Source of the DNA: Methanobrevibacter ruminantium M1
GTDB lineage: Archaea; Methanobacteriota; Methanobacteria; Methanobacteriales; Methanobacteriaceae
Assembly: GCF_000024185.1 (NCBI RefSeq)
Contig: NC_013790.1
Span: 2,231,001-2,295,000 of the forward strand
Direction of reading: 5' to 3'
Length of the DNA stretch: 64,000 nucleotides
This document shows, one piece after another, positions 20,637 to 30,783 of the stretch. Position 1 is the first letter of the stretch, and the number at the start of each line of letters is the position of its first letter. The notes below the pieces were generated by a model. It made no database searches and had not been told where the DNA came from. It worked only from the letters and a program-made list of their open reading frames with translations. The translations under genes and the position numbers were made by a program.

Positions 20637-21611
20637 TCAAGCAAAGAGAGTCAAAAAGTCATAAATAACTTTAGCTGCAAGGACTCCACTAATATCTCCC
20701 AATCTGTCGCTTGCAAGCTCTACCAAGTCAAATCCAATAATATCTATCTCTTCATTAAAGCTTAGTGCTTCAAAGATAGCTTGAACATCAGCTAAAAACA
20801 GACCATTAGGAGTTGGATTTCCAACAGATGGAGCAACTGAAGGGTCAAATACATCCATATCAATTGAAATGTAGACTTTACCTTCGATTGAATCCAATTT
20901 AGACAATAAGTCTTCAAATGTGGAAACGTCTTCGTTTAGATGAATATTCTGATTCTTAATGTCCTTTGCATAAAAACTGATTATATTTTCCTTATCCTCT
21001 ACAAAATCCCTTTCTTCCTCAGAGAATGATCTTATTCCTATTTGAATCAGTTCCTTAGGCTCCAAATCATAGATTCTTTTCATAATGGTGGCATGTGAAT
21101 ACTTTTCACCGATATATTCATCAATGATGTCTCTATGAGCATCCAAATGAATGACAGTGATGTCATTTAAATTGTTTTTATCTTCTAAAGCAGATAATGC
21201 ATTAACTGAACCTAAAGTGACACTATGCTCTCCCCCTATAATGATAGGCTTGATGTTTGCTTCAATCAAGTCATTTACAGAATCTTCCAGGATTTCACAA
21301 GTCCTTTTGCAGTTTCCATGAACAACATTCAAGTCACCGCAGTCATAAAATTCGCCATCTAAAAGCTTATCGAATTCGCTGTTGTATTGTTCAAGGCCAA
21401 AAGAGGCTTCTCTTATGATTGTAGGAGCATAACGGGACCCATGGTGATAAGAACAGGTGCTGTCAAAAGGAACTCCGATTATTCCCCATTTTTTTGACTT
21501 TGAAAAATCAGAAGAACCATTTAAATTATCTTCTGAGTTAATTAAATCATAATAATCAACAGATTCATGTGAAAAAGCAAATTTGCCCGGTTCATAAGTA
21601 TTGAAAAGCAT
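20637..21611 (-). CDS. speB: Agmatinase
   Basis: About 324 residues of the ureohydrolase family. The Mn-binding motifs are GGEHSVTLG, HLDAHRD and SIDMDVFDPS; the Asp and His ligands are all present. It hydrolyses agmatine to putrescine and urea. Together with the pyruvoyl arginine decarboxylase at 22793 this gives the archaeal arginine-to-putrescine route. The frame can be extended 9 nt upstream to a GTG, but that is within GTGAT (the Shine-Dalgarno), so ATG 21611 is chosen. Confidence 0.92.
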   Translation of the reverse strand: MLFNTYEPGKFAFSHESVDYYDLINSEDNLNGSSDFSKSKKWGIIGVPFDSTCSYHHGSRYAPTIIREASFGLEQYNSEFDKLLDGEFYDCGDLNVVHGNCKRTCEILEDSVNDLIEANIKPIIIGGEHSVTLGSVNALSALEDKNNLNDITVIHLDAHRDIIDEYIGEKYSHATIMKRIYDLEPKELIQIGIRSFSEEERDFVEDKENIISFYAKDIKNQNIHLNEDVSTFEDLLSKLDSIEGKVYISIDMDVFDPSVAPSVGNPTPNGLFLADVQAIFEALSFNEEIDIIGFDLVELASDRLGDISGVLAAKVIYDFLTLFA

Positions 21612-21947
21612 ATAAATCACTAATTTTAATTTTAAATGAATAACTAATAACGAATAATAACTAAATATTAAATCAATAACTAAATAATTAAATAACTTAT
21701 AACTAAATAAGCAAAATAACTAAACAAATAAAGAAATTAATCCTAAAAAAAGATTATAAATAATTAATTATTTGATTAATTATCAAAATAACCTTTAAAT
21801 CTTTAAAAAACAATTAATCAAGTAATTAATTAAAAAATAAAAAAATAAAAAAAGTTTATGATTTGATTTTAGATTTGATTTGATTTGAAAAAAGATTGAA
21901 ATAGGATTTTTACTAAAATCCATAAAAAAGGTAAAAGAACTAAAGGA
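21612..21947. other. AT-rich spacer between speB and aIF5A gene
   Basis: Composed of repeated AACTAAATAA-like words (21650-21725) and A-runs. No RNA gene, hairpin terminator or short ORF that I can support. Confidence 0.35.
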
Positions 21948-22355
21948 TTATACTTTTTTAGTTCTCATGATTTTCATATTGCCTAAAGCAATGATATATT
22001 CTACACCTAAGTCAGTACCTACAGCGCCTCTGATTTCATCTTCGAATTCAGCAGGTATAGGTAATTCAAAGGTTTCATAGCTTTCTAAGTCCATGATTTG
22101 AACTTGATCGCCCATAACAGCTAAAATTTGACCGACTCTCTTATCAAGAATAGGTACTTCAACTTTAGTGTCTACAGGTTTTACTAAACTTCTTTTTTGA
22201 CCATCAAAAATACCGACAGCTTCTAATCTTGCTTTTGCAGCTCCGTGTTTACCCGGAGATGAAGTAGTTAAGCTAGTTACTTTAGAAGCTTCACCATCTA
22301 AAACAATATATTTTCCGACTTTTACGGTTTTAAGTTCTACAACTTTTGTTGACAT
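21948..22355 (-). CDS. Translation factor aIF5A
   Basis: 135 residues, normal length. The hypusine loop [10 protein letters not shown] places the modified lysine at about Lys36. An N-terminal SH3-like barrel is followed by an OB fold. aIF5A promotes peptide bond formation at stalled ribosomes after its lysine is converted to deoxyhypusine/hypusine from a polyamine. It sits between agmatinase and arginine decarboxylase, so precursor supply and the protein needing it are neighbours. A GAGG-type Shine-Dalgarno supports the start. Confidence 0.96.
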   Translation of the reverse strand: MSTKVVELKTVKVGKYIVLDGEASKVTSLTTSSPGKHGAAKARLEAVGIFDGQKRSLVKPVDTKVEVPILDKRVGQILAVMGDQVQIMDLESYETFELPIPAEFEDEIRGAVGTDLGVEYIIALGNMKIMRTKKV

Positions 22356-22792
22356 TTAAATAACCTCACAATAAAATTAATAATAAAAAATATCGATAAT
22401 TAGATAAGTTATTAAGAAATAATTAAATTATCTAAAAATTTATTAAAATTAATAAAATTTTTTAATTATCTTAAATTCATAAAATATGAGATAATATAAT
22501 CTAATATAGATTAATATTATATTAATTTAATTTTATATATAAACTTATCTTAAAAAAGAAGATTTTTGAAAAGAATTTGGAAAAAAATCATCAAATAAAT
22601 TACGAATAAATAAAAATATTTAATAAATTAATATATTAAAAAAAATAAATAATAAATTAATATAACTTATAAATTAAAAACTAATAAATAAGAAATAAAT
22701 TCCATTAGTAGAATAAAAGAAATAATAAATTTAAACATTTAAAAAGAACTAATGAGAATTAATAAAAAGTTAAAAAATAAAAATGTGGTAAA
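22356..22792. promoter_or_regulatory. Divergent promoter region aIF5A / pdaD
   Basis: 437 bases between two divergent genes. Near 22497-22525 are AATCTA-ATA-TAGATT and ATTAATATTATATTAAT, both palindromic, next to TTTTATATATAAAC. These could form back-to-back TATA elements. The rest is A/T runs. Confidence 0.4.
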
Positions 22793-23254
22793 ATGAGAAT
22801 TGCTATTGTTTCCGGAAATGCAGAAGGCCCTACAGAATTAAATGCTTTTGATAATGCTTTATATGAAGCAAAAATAGGTGATGTAAACCTAATTAAAGTA
22901 TCAAGCATGTTAGAAGCTAATACAAAAATAGAAAAATTGCCTAAATTAAAAGCAGGGTCTATGGTGAATTGTGTCTTATCAAGCATAGTTTCATCTAATC
23001 CTGGCGAAAACTTAACTGCATGTGTGGCAGTAGCAATCGGAGATGAATTAGGGTGCGCTGTTGAAGTTGATGGAATTGACAAAGATCCAGAAGACTTAAA
23101 GGATGAGGCAACCAAGATGGTCAAATATATGATGGATAAAAGAAATGTAAAAATCAATGAGCTGATTGTTGAAGAGGCTCATCACACAGTTAAAAACATT
23201 GGATCTGCAATTGCAGCAGTCATTTACATTACAGACGACATCTTAGAAGAATAA
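22793..23254 (+). CDS. pdaD: Pyruvoyl-dependent arginine decarboxylase
   Basis: 153 residues. The proenzyme is cut between the two serines in KVSSML (about Ser37/Ser38), giving a beta chain and an alpha chain whose new N-terminal serine becomes the pyruvoyl group. Conserved features include GNAEGPTELNAFD at the N-terminus and 'AVAIGDELGCAVEVDGIDKD' in the middle. It makes agmatine from arginine, the substrate of the SpeB at 20637. Short 5' leader with GTGGT before the ATG. Confidence 0.93.
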   Translation: MRIAIVSGNAEGPTELNAFDNALYEAKIGDVNLIKVSSMLEANTKIEKLPKLKAGSMVNCVLSSIVSSNPGENLTACVAVAIGDELGCAVEVDGIDKDPEDLKDEATKMVKYMMDKRNVKINELIVEEAHHTVKNIGSAIAAVIYITDDILEE

Positions 23255-23315
23255 AAGTTCAAAAAAGAGAAGAAAATAATTTTTATTATAAAAAATATAA
23301 AAAATTTCAATAACA

Positions 23316-23483
23316 AACTCAAAAAACCAATATTTGAGAATAAACTCTAAAAAAACAAATATTTAAAAAAAAACTCAAAAAACCAATATTTGAGAATAAA
23401 CTCTAAAAAAACAAATATTTAAAAAAAAAACTCAAAAAACCAATATTTGTGAATAAACTCTAAAAAAACAAATATTTAAAAAA
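23316..23483. repeat. Three tandem 56-57 bp repeats
   Basis: CTCAAAAAACCAATATTTG followed by AATAAACTCTAAAAAAACAA and ATATTTAAA recurs at 23318, 23374 and 23431. The copies differ at single bases and A-run lengths. They lie in the leader of the NAD kinase fusion gene; ATATTTAAA is weakly TATA-like. Confidence 0.8.
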
Positions 23484-23534
23484 AACTATAAAAAAGTCCC
23501 ATTTATTAAACTAACGAAAATAAGGAGGTAAAAG

Positions 23535-25400
23535 ATGAATCAAGACGATATACAAATTTGTAAAGAGATAGCAACTACAGTTTTCAAAAATGTAGAGAAT
23601 CTCCTTGATGGCCAAGTAGGAAACCCAAAAGCAGGAGAATTTGTTAAGATAGGCGCAGACGGAACCCCTACTTCACATATCGACATCATAGCAGAAGATG
23701 AAGTAATCAAACTTCTAAAAGACGCTGATTTTGAATCTTACCTTATCAGCGAAGAAATCGGAGAACTACGACTTGGGAAAGGGAAACAACAATCTGTAAG
23801 CCTCTCTGAAGAATTGCTTAACAACACTCCGGAAAATAAAAAAGAAGAAGAAGAAATACCTCGCTATATTTTCTTAATCGATCCCCTTGACGGAACAAGC
23901 AATGCTGTTAAAAACATCCCAGCATACGGAATGTCCATTGCAGTTGCAAATGTTCCAATCGGAAGGGAAGCAACCCTTGAGGACGTCCAACTTGGATTCG
24001 TAAAAAACTACTCAAACGGTAACTTCTATGAAGCAGTCAAAGGAAATGGAGCAAAGGAAAACGGTCAACCATTGACTCCAAGCAAAGAAACCGATATAAC
24101 CAAAATCACCTTAGGAGGATTCACAAAAAGCAAAACCCTCTCTGTTTCCAAACTAGTGGACACTGCAAGAAGGATGAGAGTACTCGGTTCTGTAGTATTG
24201 GAATTGGCATATATTGCAAACGGAAAATATGATGCATTCCTTGACTTAAGGGGAAGTAGAATCATCGATATTGCAGCATCCAAACTTATTGTAGAGGAAG
24301 CAGGAGCAATCGTCACAAATAAATACGGAGAAAAGCTAAACAACAGACTAAGCATCTATGAAAAGGCAGTTGTAGTAAGCGCTGGAAATGAAGATCTCCA
24401 CAAACAAATCATTAAAATCATAAACAACGATGAATTGGATAAGGTAACAAGCGTTGCTATAGTCAGCAGAGTGGATGAGTATAAATCAGTCTTATTCTCA
24501 CTTAAAATCTTTGAAACATTGATTGAAAAGAATATTGAAACCGTCCTTGAGACCTCCCTTGCTGAAAAGCTTGAGGAAATAAAGGAAGACCCAGAGCTTC
24601 ACAAGATCATTGCAAAAACAATGAACGAGACCCCTGAAATCGCAATGCATATTGAAAGCCTGAATTTCAACTATGAGTTTATGGATTATGCCAAGCAATT
24701 GAATGAACTTAGAACAGACATTGCAATCATTCTAGGAGGAGACGGAACACTCCTTAGAACCCAAAACCAATTGACAAAGGAAATCCCTATCTTTGGAATC
24801 AATATGGGCACTGTAGGTTTCCTTACCGAAATTGAAGTGGAAAACACCTTCAAGGCCCTTGATGCAATCCTAGATGGAGAATGGTCTAAGGAGAAAAGGA
24901 CACAGCTTATCATATCCCACGAAAACGAGTCTTTCCGTGCATTAAACGAAGTCGTTATAATGACTGCAAGACCTGCAAAGATGCTCCATTATGAAGTTTC
25001 AGTGGACGGGGAAGTTGTAGAGGAGCTAAGAGCAGACGGACTTATCATTTCAACCCCAAGTGGTTCAACTGCATATTCAATGTCTGCCGGAGGCCCAATT
25101 GTTGACCCTAAAGTGGGAGCATTCATCATTATTCCAATCTGCCCATACAAGCTTGGAGTAAGACCATTTGTAGTGTCCGATACAAGTGAGATTAGAATCA
25201 AGCTTTTAAGACAGGGCAAAAAGGCAATCTTTGTAATGGATGGACAGATTCAAAAAGAAGTAAACTATTTAGAGGAGCTTGTAATCAAAAAGTCTGAAAA
25301 AGACGTTTACTTTATGAGAATCAATAAGAAGTACTTCTATAAGAAGGTTAAGGATAAATTAAATGAAGGCGGACTTGAATCCATTAATAGAGTTCTATAA
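23535..25400 (+). CDS. nadK: NADP phosphatase / NAD kinase fusion (IMPase + NadK)
   Basis: 621 residues with two catalytic domains. Residues 1-290 are an inositol-monophosphatase/FBPase class IV domain: IDPLDGTSN near 115-123, and 'SRIIDIAASKLIVEEAGAIV' near 240. Residues about 310-610 are an NAD kinase: GGDGTLLR near 401 and 'TPSGSTAYSMSAGGPIVDP' near 510. A similar fusion in Methanocaldococcus (MJ0917) is a bifunctional NAD kinase/NADP phosphatase. The two activities oppose each other and would set the NAD/NADP ratio. The first domain could also have FBPase or IMPase activity. AAGGAGGT supports the start. Confidence 0.93.
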   Translation: MNQDDIQICKEIATTVFKNVENLLDGQVGNPKAGEFVKIGADGTPTSHIDIIAEDEVIKLLKDADFESYLISEEIGELRLGKGKQQSVSLSEELLNNTPENKKEEEEIPRYIFLIDPLDGTSNAVKNIPAYGMSIAVANVPIGREATLEDVQLGFVKNYSNGNFYEAVKGNGAKENGQPLTPSKETDITKITLGGFTKSKTLSVSKLVDTARRMRVLGSVVLELAYIANGKYDAFLDLRGSRIIDIAASKLIVEEAGAIVTNKYGEKLNNRLSIYEKAVVVSAGNEDLHKQIIKIINNDELDKVTSVAIVSRVDEYKSVLFSLKIFETLIEKNIETVLETSLAEKLEEIKEDPELHKIIAKTMNETPEIAMHIESLNFNYEFMDYAKQLNELRTDIAIILGGDGTLLRTQNQLTKEIPIFGINMGTVGFLTEIEVENTFKALDAILDGEWSKEKRTQLIISHENESFRALNEVVIMTARPAKMLHYEVSVDGEVVEELRADGLIISTPSGSTAYSMSAGGPIVDPKVGAFIIIPICPYKLGVRPFVVSDTSEIRIKLLRQGKKAIFVMDGQIQKEVNYLEELVIKKSEKDVYFMRINKKYFYKKVKDKLNEGGLESINRVL

Positions 25401-25500
25401 TTAACTTTTATAAAAAATAAAAGTTAATAAAAACTCTGTTTTAAAAATAAAATTTTATAATTAGTTTATTTTGTAAATAAACTAATTAACTTTATTTTTT
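25401..25500 (+). terminator. Two terminator hairpins after nadK
   Basis: TTAACTTTTAT-AAAAA-ATAAAAGTTAA (25401-25427) directly follows the stop. AATTAGTTTATTT-TGT-AAATAAACTAATT (25459-25487) is a 13-bp perfect stem followed by a T-run near 25495. Confidence 0.7.
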
Positions 25501-25642
25501 TAAATTTTTAAAAAATAATAAAAACTTAACTTTTTTTATTAAAGAAAATTATCCGATTTAAGTAAAAACAATCTTTTAAACAAAATCCCGATTAAAAGAA
25601 AATATTTTTATTAAAACGATTATTAAGAGCAAGAGTGAAAAA

Positions 25643-27277
25643 ATGAATGTATTTTTAGTTGATTTAACCCATGGAGGAGTAAAAATATCCTCTGAACTTT
25701 CAAAATCCAAAAGATTTGAAAAGGTATTTGCATACGACTTATACAGCACATTAAAAGAGGAAGACGAGCATCTTTTAAAAACCTATGATGTGACCATATT
25801 AAAGGATTTCGACTCATTTAAAGAGGAATTAAAAGAAAACAGCAAAGAACTTTTAAAATCAGAAAAGGAAAAAGAAAATAATTCTAAAGACTTAATAATC
25901 AACCCAATTCACTCTTCATTAAACATTAAAGACTTATTAAATCAAATCACTGAAGAAATTAATCCAAACAATGATTTAACCCATCTCTACGAAATAATTA
26001 ACCACCACCAAGCTACAAAACTTGTTCTAGAAAACTGGAAAGAAGAAACTAAAAAACATGACATAAAAACTATCGAAATAACAGGAGTAAAAGGAAAGAC
26101 AAGTACAGCTTTCCTTCTAAAAGAGATATTTTTAGAAAATAATCAAAACACACTTCTACTATCCAGTTTAGGAGCATATCTATTTAGAAAAAACCAAGAT
26201 AAAGAAATGGAACTTATTTTACAAAAGAATATCAGCATAACCCCTGCAAACATAATAAACACAATACAGCTTGCAAAAAAGATAGCAAACCCAAAATGCA
26301 GTTATTTCCCAAAATGCGCTGCAAACAAAAACAAGCAAGAGGAAAATGAACTGTTTGAAGAATATAACAATAACCCATACCACAATCTAAACTATGATAT
26401 TGCTATTTTTGAAAACTCATTAGGAGTATGTGGCCTTGGAGATATTGGAATACTTACAAATCTTGTTGAGAATTATCCAATAGCTAAAGGATCATCCAAT
26501 GCAATGGAAGCTAAAAGACAGGTATTCGATTGCTCATTAGTAATCATAGAATATGAAACTCTAAATGAATTCTACAAAGGGGAATCAGAGGAATATAAGG
26601 ATAAAATCAATAGCTTTTCATTAAATAACAATAAGGCAAATGTATTTTGTAAAAATATAGATTTTGATATAGACAATACTCAAATAAAAATCACATATCA
26701 AGATTTCAAAACAAGAAATAAGAATACAATAAATGGAGAATTCACTCTTAATTGCTTCGCACCAGGACCGCATCATGTTTTAAATATCCTAACAGCTGTT
26801 TCAACTGCATTGGCATTGGAAATAGATGAAAAAACCATTATAGCTGGAATATCTAAATTCAACGGCATCGATGGAAGAACACAGGTTAAAACAGTTGAAA
26901 ATTCAATAATAATAGAGGAAATAAACCCGGGAATTAATACAAAAGCCATAGAAAGCTCAATAAATATGATAAAAGATATAGATAATTATTATATCATTAT
27001 CGGAGGAAAATATGGAGTTACCTGCGAAGAAATAGATGAGGAAAAACTATCCAATTATTTGAACAATTACCTTACAGATAACCCAAATACAAAGCTAATA
27101 CTAACTGATGAAGTTGGTAAAAGTCTAAAAGAGAAATTAGATTTATTGAATGATAAAGATGAATACGAAATAATGTTTATTGAGAATTATGAAGAAGCTA
27201 GAGATCTTGCCATAAATGAAAATAAAAATATATTATTTATTTATAGATCCAATTATTCACAAGTTTCTAAACGTTGA
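25643..27277 (+). CDS. cfbE: Coenzyme F430 synthetase (Mur-ligase family)
   Basis: 544 residues. The Mur-ligase ATP loop is GVKGKTST near residue 148. Mid-domain elements include 'FENSLGVCGLGDIGILTNL', and 'CFAPGPHHVLNILTAVSTAL' marks the Mur central-to-C-terminal junction. An inserted cysteine pair (SYFPKCAANKNK region) is noted. CfbE uses ATP in the last step of F430 synthesis, converting 15,17(3)-seco-F430-17(3)-acid to F430, the nickel cofactor of methyl-coenzyme M reductase. It is followed by hemC, which supplies the tetrapyrrole, so both ends of the pathway are adjacent. Confidence 0.88.
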   Translation: MNVFLVDLTHGGVKISSELSKSKRFEKVFAYDLYSTLKEEDEHLLKTYDVTILKDFDSFKEELKENSKELLKSEKEKENNSKDLIINPIHSSLNIKDLLNQITEEINPNNDLTHLYEIINHHQATKLVLENWKEETKKHDIKTIEITGVKGKTSTAFLLKEIFLENNQNTLLLSSLGAYLFRKNQDKEMELILQKNISITPANIINTIQLAKKIANPKCSYFPKCAANKNKQEENELFEEYNNNPYHNLNYDIAIFENSLGVCGLGDIGILTNLVENYPIAKGSSNAMEAKRQVFDCSLVIIEYETLNEFYKGESEEYKDKINSFSLNNNKANVFCKNIDFDIDNTQIKITYQDFKTRNKNTINGEFTLNCFAPGPHHVLNILTAVSTALALEIDEKTIIAGISKFNGIDGRTQVKTVENSIIIEEINPGINTKAIESSINMIKDIDNYYIIIGGKYGVTCEEIDEEKLSNYLNNYLTDNPNTKLILTDEVGKSLKEKLDLLNDKDEYEIMFIENYEEARDLAINENKNILFIYRSNYSQVSKR

Positions 27278-27545
27278 ATGAATAAATAAATTTCTATTCT
27301 GCAAGAAAAAACTAAATAAATATTAATCAATCAAATAATTATATTAAGAATAATTTACAAAATTATTATGATAAAGATTTGATAAAAAATAACTTTTATT
27401 AATTAAAATTTAGTTAATAATTGAAAAAAGAATTATTACACAAAATTAAGTTTAAAGCCAAATCTTAATGAAAAAACAATTCTTATTCAAAATTAAGTTC
27501 ATAAATTCACAAATTTTTATATAAAAAGCTAATAGGCCTGATTAG

Positions 27546-28415
27546 ATGATTGTTGGAACTAGAGGAAGTAAATTAGCACTTGTACAAACAGATTACATAA
27601 GACAATGTTTATACAATATCACCGGAGAAGAAGTGGAAAAGAATATTATAAAGACAAAAGGGGATAAGATTACAAACTCCCAATTATATAATATGGATTC
27701 CAAAGGACTTTTTACAAGAGAACTGGACAATGCTCTTCTAGATGAAGAAGTAGACTTTGCAGTTCACAGTCTAAAGGATGTTCCTACCGAATTGAATGAA
27801 GATTTGGAGATTGTAGCAGTCCCTATAAGAGAAAGCCCTAACGAAGTGCTTATTTCTAACTACAGCTGGAGCGAGCTTGAAGAAGGCTCCACCCTTGGTA
27901 CAAGCAGCCTTAGAAGAGAAGCATTCTGCAAACACCATAATAAGGACTTTGAACTTAAGCCGATCAGAGGAAATGTTGAAACCAGAATAGAAAAGGTCAT
28001 GGATGGGCAAGTGGATGCAACAATCATGGCAGAAGCCGGTTTAAATAGATTAGGACTTCAAAAATACATAAAGGCCAAGTTTCCAACCGATTATATCATG
28101 CCTGCAGCAGGTCAAGGCGCCTTAGCGGTAATGACCCGAAAAGACTCAGAGCACAAGGAAACAATCAGAAAGCTAAATCACTATTTTTCCCATCAGGAAG
28201 TCTTAGCTGAAAAGACCATCCTAGAAGAGATTGGAGTAGGATGTCAATGGCCTATTGGAGCAATATCTGGAATTAAAAACAACCAATTGGAACTAAAATC
28301 CATCCTTCTTGATAAGAATGGAGAGATCCTTTACCAAAAAACCCTTAGCGGAAGCATTAGAGAGGCTAAGGAGATGGGTGTTCAAATAGGTAAGGAAATG
28401 ATTGAGTTTATCTAA
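27546..28415 (+). CDS. hemC: Hydroxymethylbilane synthase (porphobilinogen deaminase)
   Basis: 289 residues, typical length. Motifs: 'GTRGSKLALVQTDYI' at the N-terminus, 'HSLKDVPTE', 'RREAFCKHH', 'PIRGNVETRIEKV' and 'PAAGQGALAV'. The dipyrromethane cofactor cysteine is in GVGCQWP (about Cys233). It joins four porphobilinogens into the linear tetrapyrrole used for F430, cobamides and sirohaem. The spacer from cfbE is 268 bases, so it may have its own promoter. The ribosome site before ATG is weak. Confidence 0.96.
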   Translation: MIVGTRGSKLALVQTDYIRQCLYNITGEEVEKNIIKTKGDKITNSQLYNMDSKGLFTRELDNALLDEEVDFAVHSLKDVPTELNEDLEIVAVPIRESPNEVLISNYSWSELEEGSTLGTSSLRREAFCKHHNKDFELKPIRGNVETRIEKVMDGQVDATIMAEAGLNRLGLQKYIKAKFPTDYIMPAAGQGALAVMTRKDSEHKETIRKLNHYFSHQEVLAEKTILEEIGVGCQWPIGAISGIKNNQLELKSILLDKNGEILYQKTLSGSIREAKEMGVQIGKEMIEFI

Positions 28416-28829
28416 AACTTAATCACTTTTTAATTTTAAATAATGTATTTGTTTAAAATGTATTACTAAAATGATAAAAAGATGCAAAATGATAATATCA
28501 AAATAACAAATAATGCATAAATAAAAAAATTATTCTAATTCTGCAGTCTAAATGATAATATCATTTCATGAAAAAATTAAAATTTTCATGTAAATTTTTT
28601 TAAATCAAAAAATCTATTTTTAATAAAAAGACTTTAAAAGAGACTTATCTTAATTTAATTAACTAAAATAAAAAAATAATAATTAAAATAACTTTATTTA
28701 TTTAAAAAACCACACAAATTGGGATTAAATTTATAAACTTAAAAAAAGTTTTAAAAAAAAATTCTATTTTTAATAATCTTTATAAATTATAAGTCACAAA
28801 AATATACTTGAATAATTGGAGGAATATCT
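28416..28829. promoter_or_regulatory. Spacer with two inverted repeats and a repeated palindrome
   Basis: AATGATA-A-TATCATT is at 28551-28565, and most of it (AATGATAATATCA) also occurs at 28488-28500. CATGAAAA...TTTTCATG (28567-28590) is followed by a T-run, so it could end the hemC transcript. The repeated palindrome could be an operator for the next gene. Remaining sequence is A/T runs. Confidence 0.45.
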
Positions 28830-29777
28830 TTGAGAACTATAAATGTTGGAGTTATAGGTGTAGGAGCAATGGGATATAACCATGCTCGAGTATATTCAAA
28901 ATTGGAAAATGCCAATCTGGTAGCGGTGGCTGATGTAGTAAAGCCGACCCTTGATAAGGTATGCAAAAAGTACAATACAAAAGGATACTCTGAAATTGAA
29001 GACTTATTGAAAAACCCTGAAATTGAAGCTGTAAGCGTATGTGTGCCTACAACTTTCCACCACGAAGTTGTTATGCAAGCAATAAAATACGGAAAGCACG
29101 TTTTAGTTGAAAAGCCAATTGCTTTTACAGCTGAAGAAGCTCAGGAAATGATTGATGCAGCAAAGGAAGCTGGAGTAAAGCTTGCAACAGGACACGTAGA
29201 AAGATTCAATCCTGCTGTGCAGAAAGCTAAGGAACTGATTAAAAATGAAGTAATTGGTGACTTGGTAGCAATCTCAGCTAAAAGGGTAGGTCCTTTCCCA
29301 CCAAGAATAAAGGATGTAGGAGTTGCAATTGACCTTGCAATTCACGACTTGGATGTTATGAACTTCCTAATTGAAGAGCCTGTAAAACAGGTCTATGCTA
29401 CAATGAGCAGCAGATTGGATCAATCTGACTTTGAAGACCATGCAGAAATCATGGTAAGCTTTGAAGAGGACATTACAGGAATCCTTGAAGTAAACTGGTT
29501 AACTCCATATAAACGAAGACAAATCGAGATTACCGGAACTGATGGAATAATCACAGTAGATTATATCGACCAAAGCATTGAAGTCTATGGTAAATTTGCT
29601 CAAGACATTCAAATAAAGCCGGTAGAACCTTTAAGCGAAGAGCTAAATTCATTCCTAACTAAGATTGGAAATGATGAAACTCCAGAGATTACTGGTGAAG
29701 ATGGTCTTAAAGCACTTAAGATGGTGCTTGCAGCTAATAAATCATCTAAAGAACACAGCCCAATCAATTTTAGATAA
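28830..29777 (+). CDS. Gfo/Idh/MocA-family oxidoreductase
   Basis: 315 residues. The Rossmann motif GVIGVGAMGYNHARV is at residues 7-21 and the family motif EKPIAF near 97; 'GHVERFNPAVQKAKELI' and 'DLAIHDLDVMNFL' are the catalytic Lys/His region of this family. It is an NAD(P)-dependent dehydrogenase, usually on sugars or sugar acids; cell-wall or inositol-type substrates are possible. It starts with TTG, supported by GGAGG 7 nt upstream; no ATG lies near. Confidence 0.88.
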   Translation: MRTINVGVIGVGAMGYNHARVYSKLENANLVAVADVVKPTLDKVCKKYNTKGYSEIEDLLKNPEIEAVSVCVPTTFHHEVVMQAIKYGKHVLVEKPIAFTAEEAQEMIDAAKEAGVKLATGHVERFNPAVQKAKELIKNEVIGDLVAISAKRVGPFPPRIKDVGVAIDLAIHDLDVMNFLIEEPVKQVYATMSSRLDQSDFEDHAEIMVSFEEDITGILEVNWLTPYKRRQIEITGTDGIITVDYIDQSIEVYGKFAQDIQIKPVEPLSEELNSFLTKIGNDETPEITGEDGLKALKMVLAANKSSKEHSPINFR

Positions 29778-29945
29778 AACAGCTTAAAATAAAAAAAATA
29801 ATAAAATAAAGCAAAAAAACAATATTATTTAATTTAAAACTTTACAACTTACTACACTCAAAATTCAACTAAAGATAAACCTTAAATTTAAAAAAGAAAG
29901 ATAAATCTAAATTCAAGATAAATTATTCATAAGTGAGGAATAAAA

Positions 29946-30560
29946 ATGAATCAAGAACTCATTAACAGAGCTCAAGAACTTAGAAACCACGGATTTACCA
30001 CTGGTGAAATAGCTGATGAGCTTAATGTATCAATGGATACTGCAAGATGGTTGACTTTACAGAAAACAGAAGAGCCTGTGGAAACAGAAGCTCCTGTAGA
30101 CATTGCAATTAACTGGAACAGCTTAGGAGGAAGCGCAACCAGACTCAGATATGTTTCAGCTGCCTTAAGTGACATTGCATTAAAGCATGGTGACATTGAC
30201 CTTGTTGTAGGAATCGCAACCAGCGGAATTCCATTTGCAACAATCATGGCAGATGTAATTGAAGAATTAACCGGAACAACTACCTGCGTATCTATTTTCC
30301 ACCCTAAAAAACACAGAACCAATCCAACCAACAGCGACGAAGGAGCAATAAGCAGCAATTTCGGAACTGTGGAAGGAAAAAGAATAGTTGTTGTGGATGA
30401 TGTAACCACCAGCGGTGACACAATAAAAGATGTAATCAAAGTGGTTAAGGATCATGGCGGAAATCCTATCGTAGTTACTGTTTTGATTGACAAATCCGGA
30501 CTTGAAGAAGTGGACGGAGTCCCAATCGAATCATTAATCAAAGTAAGTCAATTAAGGTAA
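29946..30560 (+). CDS. gfcR: GfcR-type regulator: HTH plus phosphoribosyltransferase domain
   Basis: 204 residues. An N-terminal helix-turn-helix (about 8-40, with '[20 protein letters not shown]') is joined to a PRTase domain whose PRPP loop is '[14 protein letters not shown]' near 141-154. It resembles orotate phosphoribosyltransferase but the HTH and loops place it with archaeal GfcR regulators. GfcR controls central sugar metabolism in haloarchaea; the role in methanogens is less clear. It may sense PRPP or a nucleotide. Confidence 0.82.
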   Translation: MNQELINRAQELRNHGFTTGEIADELNVSMDTARWLTLQKTEEPVETEAPVDIAINWNSLGGSATRLRYVSAALSDIALKHGDIDLVVGIATSGIPFATIMADVIEELTGTTTCVSIFHPKKHRTNPTNSDEGAISSNFGTVEGKRIVVVDDVTTSGDTIKDVIKVVKDHGGNPIVVTVLIDKSGLEEVDGVPIESLIKVSQLR

Positions 30561-30587
30561 ACTTAATTGTTTACTTTCTTTTTTTTA
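30557..30587 (+). terminator. Terminator after gfcR
   Basis: GTAAAC-TTAATT-GTTTAC (30557-30574) starts in the stop codon and runs into TTTCTTTTTTT. Confidence 0.7.
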
Positions 30588-30628
30588 TTAAAAACTAATT
30601 TAGTTTTATACTTTACGAATAAATAATA

Positions 30629-30713
30629 TTTTCCTAAAAAACTGATTTTCCTAAAAAGAAATTTTCCCTAAAGCTAATTTTTCCTAAAGCTAATTTTTCC
30701 TAAAAAGCTAATT
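30629..30713. repeat. Tandem 16-18 bp repeats in a spacer
   Basis: The unit TTTTTCCTAAAGCTAA and variants (TTTTCCTAAAAAACTGA, TTTTTCCTAAAAAGCTAA) occurs about five times in a row. It lies between the convergent gfcR and DUF169 genes. Confidence 0.7.
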
Positions 30714-30783
30714 GAATTTATATCCAATGAAAACAAACCATCTTTTTTTAAAAAAAAAAAAATAATTAAACTGATTTTAGGAA

